DNA of 27,180 nt from a virus. Positions 1-7,196 of this stretch are shown piece by piece; within the stretch, counting starts at the first letter, position 1; the number at the start of each line of letters is the position of its first letter. The stretch spans positions 1 through 27,180 of the IMG/VR virus record IMGVR_UViG_3300022690_000141. One strand, written 5' to 3'. The notes under the pieces are model-generated. The model saw nothing but the letters and a program-made list of their open reading frames with translations, ran no database searches and had not been told where the DNA came from. The position numbers were made by a program, and so were the translations under genes.

Positions 1-2
1 CA

Positions 3-209
3 AATAAACAAGCTGATTTAGCTTATAACGAGGTTATCGTTAGAAGTATTATAGATGATATGTATGAGCAATACGGTATTGAAACAATAAGAACAACCTG
101 TTCTGGCAACATGAATAGGAGTGAAAGTAAAAGCAAGGGCGAGTTAAGCGTAGAGTTAGTTAACGCTATCGCTATAGAAAAAGCAAACGGAAAACTCAGA
201 GGTAAATAG
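3..209 (+). CDS. Hypothetical phage protein, 5' end outside window
   Basis: The frame is open from the left edge and ends with TAG at 207-209, so only the last 68 residues are visible. They are charged and soluble-looking, with an acidic stretch (IIDDMYEQYG) and a basic C-terminus (KANGKLRGK). The next gene starts two bases after the stop, on the same strand, which implies one operon. I do not recognise the family and see no membrane segment or metal site. Confidence rests on the continuous frame, tight spacing and codon use like the neighbours. Confidence 0.6.
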   Translation, partial: NKQADLAYNEVIVRSIIDDMYEQYGIETIRTTCSGNMNRSESKSKGELSVELVNAIAIEKANGKLRGK

Positions 210-211
210 TA

Positions 212-385
212 ATGATAACTAAATACAAACGTGTAGCAATAAACAGAGATGCACAATTACATGACAAATTATTCGTTAAGTATGATGATGTTGAGCGGTT
301 ACTAGAAAGCGTGTTAGAAGCTGCCGTTAAAGCTGGTGCTGATGCTGATAAGATGATGGAGTTAGTCAATAGTGATAACACTTAA
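212..385 (+). CDS. Hypothetical small protein (57 aa)
   Basis: An ATG at 212 opens a 57-residue frame ending at TAA 383-385. It begins MITKYKRVAINRDAQLH and continues into an acidic, probably helical C-terminal half (YDDVERLLESVLEAAVKAG, then ADADKMMELV). It starts two bases after the upstream stop and overlaps the following zinc-ribbon gene by 14 bases, which supports a translated, coupled operon. No recognised domain; a small helical phage protein is the safest description. Confidence 0.6.
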   Translation: MITKYKRVAINRDAQLHDKLFVKYDDVERLLESVLEAAVKAGADADKMMELVNSDNT

Positions 386-539
386 CTTTAAATGCAGCTC
401 ATGCCATCGTAGATACAATAAACGTGTTGATAGTGATACTAAGGTGATTGACTGTGAGTGTGGAGGTAAAGCACTTAAGCAGTTGAGTGCACCTAAGTAC
501 TTTTCTAATACAGTAGGCAAAAGCCCTAGTTTACTCTAA
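372..539 (+). CDS. Small zinc-ribbon protein (FmdB-like), GTG start
   Basis: A 55-residue frame starting at GTG 372 with GGAG ten bases upstream (358-361). It has a Cys-x2-Cys knuckle near the N-terminus (FKCSSCHRRY) and a second Cys-x-Cys-Gly-Gly knuckle (DCECGGKAL), followed by KQLSAPKYF. This layout matches the short FmdB/zinc-ribbon type of phage protein, where four cysteines hold one zinc ion. The role is unknown; small zinc ribbons often contact nucleic acid or other proteins. It overlaps the preceding gene by 14 bases and its last 14 bases overlap the 3' end of the convergent gene at 526-936. The start is inferred: there is no in-frame ATG, and the GTG is the only start with a good ribosome site. 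Confidence 0.65.
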   Translation: MITLNFKCSSCHRRYNKRVDSDTKVIDCECGGKALKQLSAPKYFSNTVGKSPSLL

Positions 540-936
540 ATATTTCTATTCTAGCCTTTCTTATTTTAGATGTGCCTCCTTCCGAGGTAGATCTAAAGTT
601 TATTTTAAACTCATGAATATCGTTAGCTAGCTCTTGTGCTGCGAATGAGGTTTTAACTATGTATTCATTTGCAAACTTAGGCGCATAGAATGACTCACTA
701 AAACTAATTCCGTTTAAAGTAACCTCTGTAACAACTGGCTTATCCCCACTATCGTTCGTGACCTCAAAGGTAGCTTCTCCCCTATATGTCCCTGCTGGAA
801 TAGTTGGAGTTATCAATGTAACTTTGTTTTGAAATGACGTGCTAGATGTGGTGCTTTGTGTTTCATCAGATTCATATTGATACTCACTACCAAAAATAGG
901 TAATGACTTTCCTGTTACTGGTCTAAATCCATCCAT
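526..936 (-). CDS. Virion-type hypothetical protein (136 aa)
   Basis: The start is ATG at 936 (MDGFRPVTGK), preceded by an AGAGG ribosome site. A longer frame reaches 987, but it would run through the upstream gene's 3' end and has no ribosome site. The protein is beta-rich and T/S-rich, with PAGTYRGEATFEV in the middle and a C-terminal block ending KIRKARIEIFRVN. That pattern (a 'PAGTYR' strand and a terminal 'ARIEIFRV') is one I associate with small conserved proteins in structural regions of P22-portal phages; their function is not established. It is the last minus-strand gene of the packaging block, and its 3' end overlaps the convergent zinc-ribbon gene. Confidence 0.65.
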   Translation of the reverse strand: MDGFRPVTGKSLPIFGSEYQYESDETQSTTSSTSFQNKVTLITPTIPAGTYRGEATFEVTNDSGDKPVVTEVTLNGISFSESFYAPKFANEYIVKTSFAAQELANDIHEFKINFRSTSEGGTSKIRKARIEIFRVN

Positions 937-938
937 AA

Positions 939-1205
939 TTAAGCCTCTTCTACTTGTAGTGAAACACCAGAATAAGCATAAGCCCAAATACCTATAGGGT
1001 TATCTGCACTTTCGAGAAATGTTTTTTCAACTATAGAGTTATAACCATCTGTCAGTATTGGCTTGGTTGATGACTCAACTAGCCTAACGTTTGACGTACC
1101 AAGATTTTGAATTATTATTTTAGTTCCGGTAGAAATACCAGTTTCTGAATAGATATCTACCCATTTTCTAGAGGGTAAAACTACCGAGGGTAACGAATGA
1201 GCCAT
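939..1205 (-). CDS. Small virion-associated hypothetical protein (88 aa)
   Basis: The preferred start is ATG 1205 (MAHSLPSVVL), which has GGA about nine bases upstream. An in-frame ATG at 1235 has no ribosome site and lies inside the structured intergenic block. The protein looks like a compact beta fold: WVDIYSETGISTGTKIIIQN, then NVRLVESSTKP and ADNPIGIWAYAYSG. Short proteins of this style, with a 'GISTGTKIIIQN' strand and a 'G-WAYA' C-terminus, occur next to head or connector genes in marine phages and are thought to be virion decorations. It sits downstream of the portal and ends three bases before the next start. Confidence 0.6.
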   Translation of the reverse strand: MAHSLPSVVLPSRKWVDIYSETGISTGTKIIIQNLGTSNVRLVESSTKPILTDGYNSIVEKTFLESADNPIGIWAYAYSGVSLQVEEA

Positions 1206-1238
1206 AATGTAAATTCCATTTATTTGTGCGTCCATGCA

Positions 1239-1307
1239 CTGTCGGGAATTAAATTATGTCGGGTAAGGTTGCCGGGTTGGTAGCGCTACCGTGCAAAGCC
1301 CCGACAG
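1239..1307 (-). other. GC-richer structured intergenic element between portal and virion genes
   Basis: The gap from 1206 to 1353 holds no supportable gene. It does contain a dense set of inverted repeats, unusual in AT-rich surroundings. The outer arms CTGTCGGG (1239-1246) and CCCGACAG (1300-1307) are perfectly complementary. A perfect 12-base palindrome, GGTAGCGCTACC, lies inside at 1279-1290. A second GTCGGG at 1258-1263 could compete with the outer arm for the same partner. In the minus-strand mRNA this would form a closed multi-stem element 34-102 bases before the ATG at 1205. There is no T-tract, so it is not a simple terminator. It could be a structured leader, an RNA-processing site or a translation-control switch. 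Confidence 0.5.
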
Positions 1308-1353
1308 CTAAGCACGTTTAGTATAACAAAAATACTTGATTTGTATAAGCTTA

Positions 1354-3636
1354 TTAGCTTTCCTCTTGCTTATCGCTAACGATATCGCTTTGAGTTTTCA
1401 TGTTATTAACTAAGCCTGGACCTATAATAGTTGCATTTCCACTAGCGTCTTGAATAGTTTTCAGGTTGTTGATAGCGTCATTAATCGATTGTTGTTGCGC
1501 TTTACCAACTGCCATGAACTCGTCAAACTCTTGCTTTCTTTGTGCTAAGTCTTGTTTCTCTGCATTCAATTGAATATTAGCGGCATCGACATTAAACTTA
1601 TCATCCTTCTCTCTTTGGAATTTAGCAACATCTAATTGTATTTCTTGTTCACGTAAATCAACTTTACGATTTTCTAGCTGAATATTAGCAACCTGTATTT
1701 GTTGGTTGCCTTGTATTTCAATCTGTTTGTTCTGAGCTTGGGTCATATCAGCCTGACCTTTTAACTCCTCTGCTCTTGCTGCTACCATCAGCGGATCTTC
1801 TTGAGCCGGTTGATTCTGTGCAGCTTCTTGTTGTGCTTGTCTAATCTGCTTCTCTTCATCTGTCAATTGTGACTCAGGAATTGCATCTTGCTGAAACAGT
1901 GACTCTCTAAATCTTTCAGACATCATATCCATACCTGGAATAGATAGGTTTTTAAGCCATATATCCATACCACGCTGTGCAACTTCTGGGTTTATAGCTG
2001 CCATATCCATAAACGCTTGAGTAGTTTCTTTTTGTTGACTGTTAAAAGCCGGACCAAAGTCACAGATAACATCATAATCGCCTTTAGATAAATCATTTAA
2101 CTCTACTGGTGTAGGACTTCCATCAGGGCGCAAGTTATCAAAGTCTAATACGTTATCATGAAGAGTAACCATTGAGCTTGTACCATCTTCTTCAAGGATA
2201 CGAACCTGTCTAGTTGAGTCGTAAACTCTGGGTATAGCATTGATTAATACCTTACCAACTTGACACACCATAACCTCTAATGACTTAAACCATTTGATTG
2301 AGCCTATGTTGCCTTGTTCTATTTGTTGACTACCGGCTATGCCTGATTGATTAGGGTTAGCATTACCTTGTAAGGCATTGAATGAATTGGCACTAGCTGA
2401 AATCATTTGTTGAGTATTAGCAATGGTAGTTTGTAAGCCTTGACTTGCAATAGGTCCACCTTCACTAGGTAAGAATGGTTGACCGTCTATGTGATTATAT
2501 AAACGTATTGGTGCATGGTCAGTATTCATCTTAGAATAGTCATAACCTGCTGCTTGCTCTCCTGTCATCCATTTAGCTGGTGAAGGAGATAATGCGCCAT
2601 CTTCTATATCTCTTGACATAGCATAGTTTAGAATACGTTGTTGATCGTAAAGCTTCTCTATCTTGCCAAAGTAAATAATTTTGTTTTCAAATATATCAAA
2701 GTTACCGTATATAGGAATGATAGGCAGGTCATTAAAAACTGTTTTCTCTTCCGGCTTTAACCAGTCACCGCCATCAAACAATCTAGAGTGTACACGCCAA
2801 GACTTTCTCATTCTGCGCTTTTCATCACCTTTATTGTCTAGCTCAATTGTAATTGGTTGACTACCATCAACAGGATTAGCTAATTCTTTTTGCACTGACT
2901 CAAATTTATCATCAACGCGATATACTGCACCGTTAGTCATTCGCACTAATTCGATATCAACTTGTTTCTTGTAATATAATTGGCCAACAGTTACAAAGTC
3001 AGCAGTATTAAAGAATGCTTGGTTTTGTCTATCATCTCCGACACTTTGACCTTTGCCATCTTTGAATCTTTCTTTATATTCTGCTGCCGGTATAGCGATT
3101 AACTTAACACACCATTTAGCATCACTTGCATCTTGTTTAACTGAGCCTAAATCAAACCATACTGAATCTAAAGCATTAGGCACTTTCTTAATAATTAAAT
3201 CTTGGTCGAATGAGTCACCGTCAACAAACTCTTGAACAACTTCAACAGCATCAAACCCACCAATAACATTAGAGCGAGAAGCATCGTTAAATACGCCATC
3301 AGCATTAGATATATTTCTTATATTTCTTATAAGTCCATCGTAAGTCTTAGCAACATCGATAGAAGAATCACCACCAGAAGGAGATACATTTAAGCTAAAG
3401 TCTGATTGTTCTATCTCTCCACTGATTTGATCTACAATAGGTGTACACATATCAAACGTGCCACGAAAGCGACCTTCTAACTTCTGCCATGCGTAAGGGT
3501 CCCATTGACCATCTCTTTTATTAAGGAATAACTTAGCATCTCTTGAGGCTTGTCTTGCATCAGTGGTCGCGTCTTGTGCTTCACTAATTATTACAAGTAC
3601 GTTGCTATGTTCACTAAAATCTATATCTATTGCCAT
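1354..3636 (-). CDS. Portal protein (P22 gp1-type)
   Basis: A 760-residue portal, close in length to the P22 portal (about 725). Twelve copies would form the ring at one head vertex through which the terminase pumps DNA and to which the tail attaches. Support: an N-terminal block with WDPYAWQKLEGRFRGTFDM followed by QISGEIEQSDFSLNVSP, the region by which P22-like portals are recognised; a mixed alpha/beta core; and a long C-terminal helical region (about residues 585-740), very rich in Q, E and K and largely coiled coil, matching the portal barrel. AGGA lies upstream of ATG 3636. It follows TerL by 15 bases, the usual terS-terL-portal order. The structured element at 1239-1307 follows it. Confidence 0.92.
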   Translation of the reverse strand: MAIDIDFSEHSNVLVIISEAQDATTDARQASRDAKLFLNKRDGQWDPYAWQKLEGRFRGTFDMCTPIVDQISGEIEQSDFSLNVSPSGGDSSIDVAKTYDGLIRNIRNISNADGVFNDASRSNVIGGFDAVEVVQEFVDGDSFDQDLIIKKVPNALDSVWFDLGSVKQDASDAKWCVKLIAIPAAEYKERFKDGKGQSVGDDRQNQAFFNTADFVTVGQLYYKKQVDIELVRMTNGAVYRVDDKFESVQKELANPVDGSQPITIELDNKGDEKRRMRKSWRVHSRLFDGGDWLKPEEKTVFNDLPIIPIYGNFDIFENKIIYFGKIEKLYDQQRILNYAMSRDIEDGALSPSPAKWMTGEQAAGYDYSKMNTDHAPIRLYNHIDGQPFLPSEGGPIASQGLQTTIANTQQMISASANSFNALQGNANPNQSGIAGSQQIEQGNIGSIKWFKSLEVMVCQVGKVLINAIPRVYDSTRQVRILEEDGTSSMVTLHDNVLDFDNLRPDGSPTPVELNDLSKGDYDVICDFGPAFNSQQKETTQAFMDMAAINPEVAQRGMDIWLKNLSIPGMDMMSERFRESLFQQDAIPESQLTDEEKQIRQAQQEAAQNQPAQEDPLMVAARAEELKGQADMTQAQNKQIEIQGNQQIQVANIQLENRKVDLREQEIQLDVAKFQREKDDKFNVDAANIQLNAEKQDLAQRKQEFDEFMAVGKAQQQSINDAINNLKTIQDASGNATIIGPGLVNNMKTQSDIVSDKQEES

Positions 3637-3651
3637 TTTTCTATATTCCTA

Positions 3652-5166
3652 TTAACAAATAGAGTCAAAGGTTAATGCTACCTTTTTGTTTAAATTAACT
3701 GGTTCAGTAAACGTTAAAGCTCCAGCATCACCGTAATCAGGACTAAACCCATACTTAGATTTAATCTTATCTTTCGACCATAAAACTCTTCTGTCGTTTG
3801 AGTCTCGTTCATAAGGAGAAGCGCATAAGTCTGCTTGCATCTCGTCATCATCTGGTATTTCAACGGGTAAAGATTCATCGACCATCCAATCAGCCATCTC
3901 GCCCCACATTTCATTTCGTTTGTTCTTATACTTCTTAGGTTTTAAAGGAGATGAACCAAAGTAAACAGCCTTAACCCTTTTTTTGTAACCTAATTCATGA
4001 AGCCTATCAACGATATCAGCACCGCCACCAGCATCAATAAACATCATATCAGGCTTCTTACCTGCTTCTTTGTCTACTGTGTCTAATAATTCTATACAGA
4101 TAGCAACATTCTTACCTAGCTTGTCGCATTCCTCGCCTTTGTAAGCCTCCATGCCATACATCTTTCTTGACTGCCTTTTAACAATAGCGAATCTATCACC
4201 ACCGCGACTAGGATCAACACCTACAATTAGCGGACCACTACCTTTAACTTTATTCTTCCTGGCTACCATGCAATGATCTGATTTAATTAAACCGTCACCA
4301 CCTGACACTTGAAAAGCTTCTGCTGCATTCATTGGGTATTCTTGTTTAAATGCCCTTGAACCGTCAACACCATCAGTTGTTAACTCTGCTACTTTCATTC
4401 TACGCCAGAACATTTGCTCTTTAGTTAAGGTGTAAATATCAGCAAGCGTTAACTCTTCATCAGTTAATACCGTGCCCTCTGGTACTTCTTTCTTATATTC
4501 TGCTTGCCAAAACCACGGAACAAAGATAGGCATGAATTCGCTTAACCCTTTCTCTGCTAGTTTCCATTGTTCATGAAAGAAGTTACCAACACCATTAGCG
4601 GTACTCTCCCATATTACTTCTGTACCATCTGCATCAGGTACCGCTTGCATGATACCTTTTGTATGCTCGCTAGCATTAACCCAGAATGAAACCTCTGAAC
4701 CATGAAAGTATTGTATTGTTTGACCACGGCCTACGGCCTTGTTACCTGCTGTACCTATCTTGTAACCAGAATCTAAAGCATCAAAGTGTAATTCTTTTGC
4801 GTTAGCTGCTGATGTAGTAGGCTTAACGAATGGAGGCAAGTTATCATAATAACGCTCGGTCATCTCAAACAGTGCGTTGGTTGACTCTCCGTCATGTGTA
4901 AGTATAAAAGCTTTAGTGCCTTTATTGTGAGTGGTTCGCCATATAAAGCGGCCCTCTACATAAGTACTTGCACCTTGTTGTCTACCCTTTAATAGAATAG
5001 CTCTAACTTTACCGGTATCTTTTAATTGAGTTTCTAGTTTTTCATGGATATATTTTTGTGCGTCATTAAGCAAAAGAGGCTGTAACCCCTCATGCTTTGT
5101 TCTAATCTTTAAACAGTTTCTTGCGTAATACTCAAAGTCATCTTTAAGCAACTGCCTTTTTTCCAT
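3652..5166 (-). CDS. Terminase large subunit (ATPase/nuclease)
   Basis: This is the DNA-packaging motor and headful nuclease. From ATG 5166 (MEKRQLLKDD) it is 504 residues. The ATPase half shows a Walker A-like loop KGRQQGAST (residues 60-68), a Walker B-like strand with the acidic pair region YFHGSEVSFW (about 153-162), and a coupling motif WESTANG (186-192). The nuclease half (RNase H fold) shows GVDPSRGGDR with Asp 318, FIDAGGG with Asp 378 and SPDYGDAGA with Asp 477/480, the expected metal-binding carboxylates. A TTG at 5178 would add four residues and overlap the terS stop, but the ATG four bases after that stop is more natural. It acts with the small subunit just upstream and docks on the portal encoded downstream. 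Confidence 0.93.
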   Translation of the reverse strand: MEKRQLLKDDFEYYARNCLKIRTKHEGLQPLLLNDAQKYIHEKLETQLKDTGKVRAILLKGRQQGASTYVEGRFIWRTTHNKGTKAFILTHDGESTNALFEMTERYYDNLPPFVKPTTSAANAKELHFDALDSGYKIGTAGNKAVGRGQTIQYFHGSEVSFWVNASEHTKGIMQAVPDADGTEVIWESTANGVGNFFHEQWKLAEKGLSEFMPIFVPWFWQAEYKKEVPEGTVLTDEELTLADIYTLTKEQMFWRRMKVAELTTDGVDGSRAFKQEYPMNAAEAFQVSGGDGLIKSDHCMVARKNKVKGSGPLIVGVDPSRGGDRFAIVKRQSRKMYGMEAYKGEECDKLGKNVAICIELLDTVDKEAGKKPDMMFIDAGGGADIVDRLHELGYKKRVKAVYFGSSPLKPKKYKNKRNEMWGEMADWMVDESLPVEIPDDDEMQADLCASPYERDSNDRRVLWSKDKIKSKYGFSPDYGDAGALTFTEPVNLNKKVALTFDSIC

Positions 5167-5170
5167 TTGG

Positions 5171-5590
5171 CTACTCAAGAGAGTCTAGCCATTGTTCATG
5201 TGTCATCTCTACGACAACTTGCTCTTGCTTATCACGCCATTGTTTAGGCTGTCTATTTTTAAGCCAAAATATCATTGCTGTAGTATCACCGGCTACATGT
5301 TTCTTAGTTGTAACCTTCTTAACACCTTGTTCTGACACCTCGTCACGTACTTCTGTAACCTCGTAACCCTTAGCTCTACCAAACAAAGAATTGACCACTT
5401 CTGCATCAGCTTTATGCTTTCCGCTTTTTATGGACTCAAAGAATGCAGGGTGCTCGTTCTTCCAATTGTTAATAGTTTGCTCTGTTACATCAAAGAATTC
5501 ACCTAGCCTTGCATCAGTAGCACCCATTAGGCAATACTTAAAAGCTAAGTCATTATACTCTTCTTTGTAGCTAGTTGGTTGGCCCGCCAT
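5171..5590 (-). CDS. Terminase small subunit
   Basis: A 139-residue DNA-recognition subunit of the packaging machine. The N-terminal helix-turn-helix (about residues 22-45, ATDARLGEFFDVTEQTINNW) would bind the pac site. The centre holds an assembly segment with KADAEVVNSLFGRAKGYE. The C-terminus has the family hallmark DTTAMIFWLKNRQPKQWRDK. This pattern is shared by many phage small terminases of the P22/Sf6-like and related groups. Its ATG overlaps the stop of the 21-residue basic peptide upstream (TAATG), and its stop lies four bases before the TerL ATG, so all three are likely translated together. The pac site is often inside terS in headful phages; I could not identify it. Confidence 0.9.
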   Translation of the reverse strand: MAGQPTSYKEEYNDLAFKYCLMGATDARLGEFFDVTEQTINNWKNEHPAFFESIKSGKHKADAEVVNSLFGRAKGYEVTEVRDEVSEQGVKKVTTKKHVAGDTTAMIFWLKNRQPKQWRDKQEQVVVEMTHEQWLDSLE

Positions 5591-5655
5591 TATTTAGACT
5601 TCTTCTTTTTCTTATTATGGCTAGTAGTGCGTTGACCTCGTTTATTAACTGGCAT
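5590..5655 (-). CDS. Lysine-rich 21-aa peptide upstream of terS
   Basis: ATG 5655 has a perfect AAGGAG site six bases upstream and encodes 21 residues ending NKKKKKSK; 9 of 21 are Lys or Arg. The stop shares its A with the terS start (TAATG), so termination here would feed translation of the small terminase. The strong ribosome site argues that it is translated. It may be a true DNA- or RNA-binding micropeptide, or mainly a translational coupling device. Three other very basic mini-ORFs in this window (10740-10835, 11521-11604, 22659-22781) have similar composition. No family is recognised. Confidence 0.55.
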   Translation of the reverse strand: MPVNKRGQRTTSHNKKKKKSK

Positions 5656-5665
5656 AACTTACTCC

Positions 5666-6040
5666 TTAATCACAAGCTCTAACAACTGTTACAGTGTTTT
5701 GAAATACTGGTGGTAATTCTAAACCAGCAGTATTGGTTACTTTAAATTGATGTGTGTATTGACTAGCTGGAACAATAGTATCTAACATTTTAGCTTTAGT
5801 TAGCGTTGTTCTAAATACGACTATTGGATCTCCTGCGCTATCAACATCTGCCTCTGTTACGATATCACCAGCTAGTAGTGTCGCAGTTACTAATACAGTC
5901 GTACAGTCAGCAGCAAATATTCGGTATTCAGCAGCAGTAAAGTTAGAAGCATCTAATACGCCTACTACATTACCGGCTTCATCTACATCATCAACTCTTG
6001 TTTTAAATGTTTGCGCGCTGTTATTGGTTAGGTTTGACAT
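5666..6040 (-). CDS. Virion-type beta-rich hypothetical protein (124 aa)
   Basis: Starts at ATG 6040 (MSNLTNNSAQTFKTRVD). The sequence is T/V/A-rich with regularly alternating strands: VGVLDASNFTAAEYRIFAAD, then DPIVVFRTTLTKAKML, and finally YTHQFKVTNTAGLELPP. This suggests an immunoglobulin-like or beta-sandwich domain, the kind found in small tail or baseplate accessory proteins. There are no catalytic motifs and no signal peptide. It lies between the basic peptide/terS and a series of virion-like genes, one base from the gene upstream. Structural role inferred; family not recognised. Confidence 0.55.
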   Translation of the reverse strand: MSNLTNNSAQTFKTRVDDVDEAGNVVGVLDASNFTAAEYRIFAADCTTVLVTATLLAGDIVTEADVDSAGDPIVVFRTTLTKAKMLDTIVPASQYTHQFKVTNTAGLELPPVFQNTVTVVRACD

Positions 6041-6041
6041 A

Positions 6042-6494
6042 TTACACCACCGTACCAGTTAGTGAGCCACTTGCATTAACTGCATAATCAAAGTCATTGT
6101 TAATAACATCGATAGCCGTTGAACCATCACTTGTTAAATCAACCACCTTGTAAATATCGTCACTTGTTGAAGTGTCGTTTACTATTACAGCAGTTCTTAT
6201 GGTTGCTGGATTAGAGGCGTTTTTAACAATAGTTGCTAAGTCAGCATAATCTAACGTTGATACTGCTCCGCTCCTTAACCATGTAACGCTTGTTAGGACA
6301 ATACCAGCAACAGGAAAGTTACCACCACCCACTTGTGTAACATCACTTAGATTAAATGGTGTTTGCGTAGCGTCAATAGCTGCAAAAGTATCAGAACAAA
6401 AGAATATCCTAAAAGTATCTGATGTATTATTGTATGCTCCTGTACCCGCTTGCAATGGGTATTCTTGAGCTAGTTTTGAATCACCTGCTGCCAT
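6042..6494 (-). CDS. Virion-type hypothetical protein (150 aa)
   Basis: ATG 6494 opens MAAGDSKLAQEYPLQAGTGA. The protein is rich in T, S, D and V, with strands around TFRIFFCSDTFAAID and TSVTWLRSGAVSTLDY, and an acidic, flexible C-terminus that ends in SGSLTGTVV. The central motif GAVSTLDYADLATIVKNAS resembles small tail-tip or neck proteins I have seen in marine phages, but no function is known. It is immediately followed by the 5666-6040 gene and preceded by the repeat protein, all in one direction, so co-expression as late genes is likely. Confidence 0.55.
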   Translation of the reverse strand: MAAGDSKLAQEYPLQAGTGAYNNTSDTFRIFFCSDTFAAIDATQTPFNLSDVTQVGGGNFPVAGIVLTSVTWLRSGAVSTLDYADLATIVKNASNPATIRTAVIVNDTSTSDDIYKVVDLTSDGSTAIDVINNDFDYAVNASGSLTGTVV

Positions 6495-6506
6495 TTCTAA
6501 ATCCTC

Positions 6507-7196
6507 TTAACATGTTGTGGCTATTGTACCATTAAATACTAACCTTTTCGAATCACCGTTAAACTCTAGCGCTTCAAGGTTGCCGTTAAATTCTAATCTT
6601 TGTGATATACCGTTAAATGCATGTGACTCTACATCACCATTAAACCCTAATTGACTTATAAAACCATTAAATACTAATCGCTCTATACTGCCATCGAAAC
6701 AAACTGTTGAAACTATACCTATTGGCTCAGGAGTTAATAATATACTTGGGTTAAATGTATTGTAGTTTGTATTTACTAATTGTTCTGCTATCTCTATTAC
6801 GCCAGCGGTTAGGGTTATCGTTGCGTTAAGTGCTGCGTAATTTGTGTTAACTGTATTTTCTGTTATATCAACTAATCCGGTTAAATCTATAATCGGATCT
6901 AAACTAGTATAGTTAGTATTCTTTAACTGTTCGGTTATTGATATTACACCCGTTAAGGTTATAACTGGATTTAGTGTTGCGTAATTAGTATTAACCAGGC
7001 TTTCAGTTATTGATAATGTTCCGGTTAAAGTTATTGCAGGATCTAAAGAATTATAATTTATATTCTTTAATGTTTCTGTTACTGATATACCAGTAGATAC
7101 AAGCTCATTAAATACACCAGCGCCAGGGATTAAATACTGATCTCCGTTTTCATCATCTTGAACTACACCAAATCCTGGTATTAAGTATTGAGCCAT
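6507..7196 (-). CDS. Three-class tandem repeat protein (229 aa)
   Basis: The whole protein is built from repeats. Residues 3-28 hold two copies of QYLIPGxGV spaced by 17. Residues 38-158 hold five copies, period 24 (the last 25), of a unit like SITEQLKNTNYTSLDPIIDL. Residues 167-224 hold seven copies, spaced exactly nine residues, of an F-N-G nonapeptide (FNG at 176, 185, 194, 203, 212 and 221, plus FDG at 167). Such regular repeats predict a fibrous or solenoid beta structure. It overlaps the beta-helix gene upstream by one base and lies among virion-type genes, so a tail or head appendage is the likely role. I do not know a characterised homologue. Confidence 0.7.
   Translation of the reverse strand: MAQYLIPGFGVVQDDENGDQYLIPGAGVFNELVSTGISVTETLKNINYNSLDPAITLTGTLSITESLVNTNYATLNPVITLTGVISITEQLKNTNYTSLDPIIDLTGLVDITENTVNTNYAALNATITLTAGVIEIAEQLVNTNYNTFNPSILLTPEPIGIVSTVCFDGSIERLVFNGFISQLGFNGDVESHAFNGISQRLEFNGNLEALEFNGDSKRLVFNGTIATTC
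6525..6698 (-). repeat. 27-bp coding repeats (nonapeptide F-N-G units, 6-7 copies)
   Basis: On the plus strand, related words (CCGTTAAA or CCATTAAA) recur every 27 bases. They encode the exactly nine-residue-spaced F-[N/D]-G units. The DNA copies have diverged at third positions while the F, N and G codons stay, which suggests selection on the protein rather than a recent duplication. Confidence 0.75.
6723..7085 (-). repeat. 72-bp coding repeats (24-residue NTNY units, five copies)
   Basis: Five head-to-tail units of 24-25 codons, each with the core xITExLxNTNYxxLxPxIxL, spaced by 24, 24, 24 and 25 residues. The copies vary at many positions but keep NTNY (NINY in the first) and the hydrophobic alternation. 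They form the central part of the repeat protein. Confidence 0.75.
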
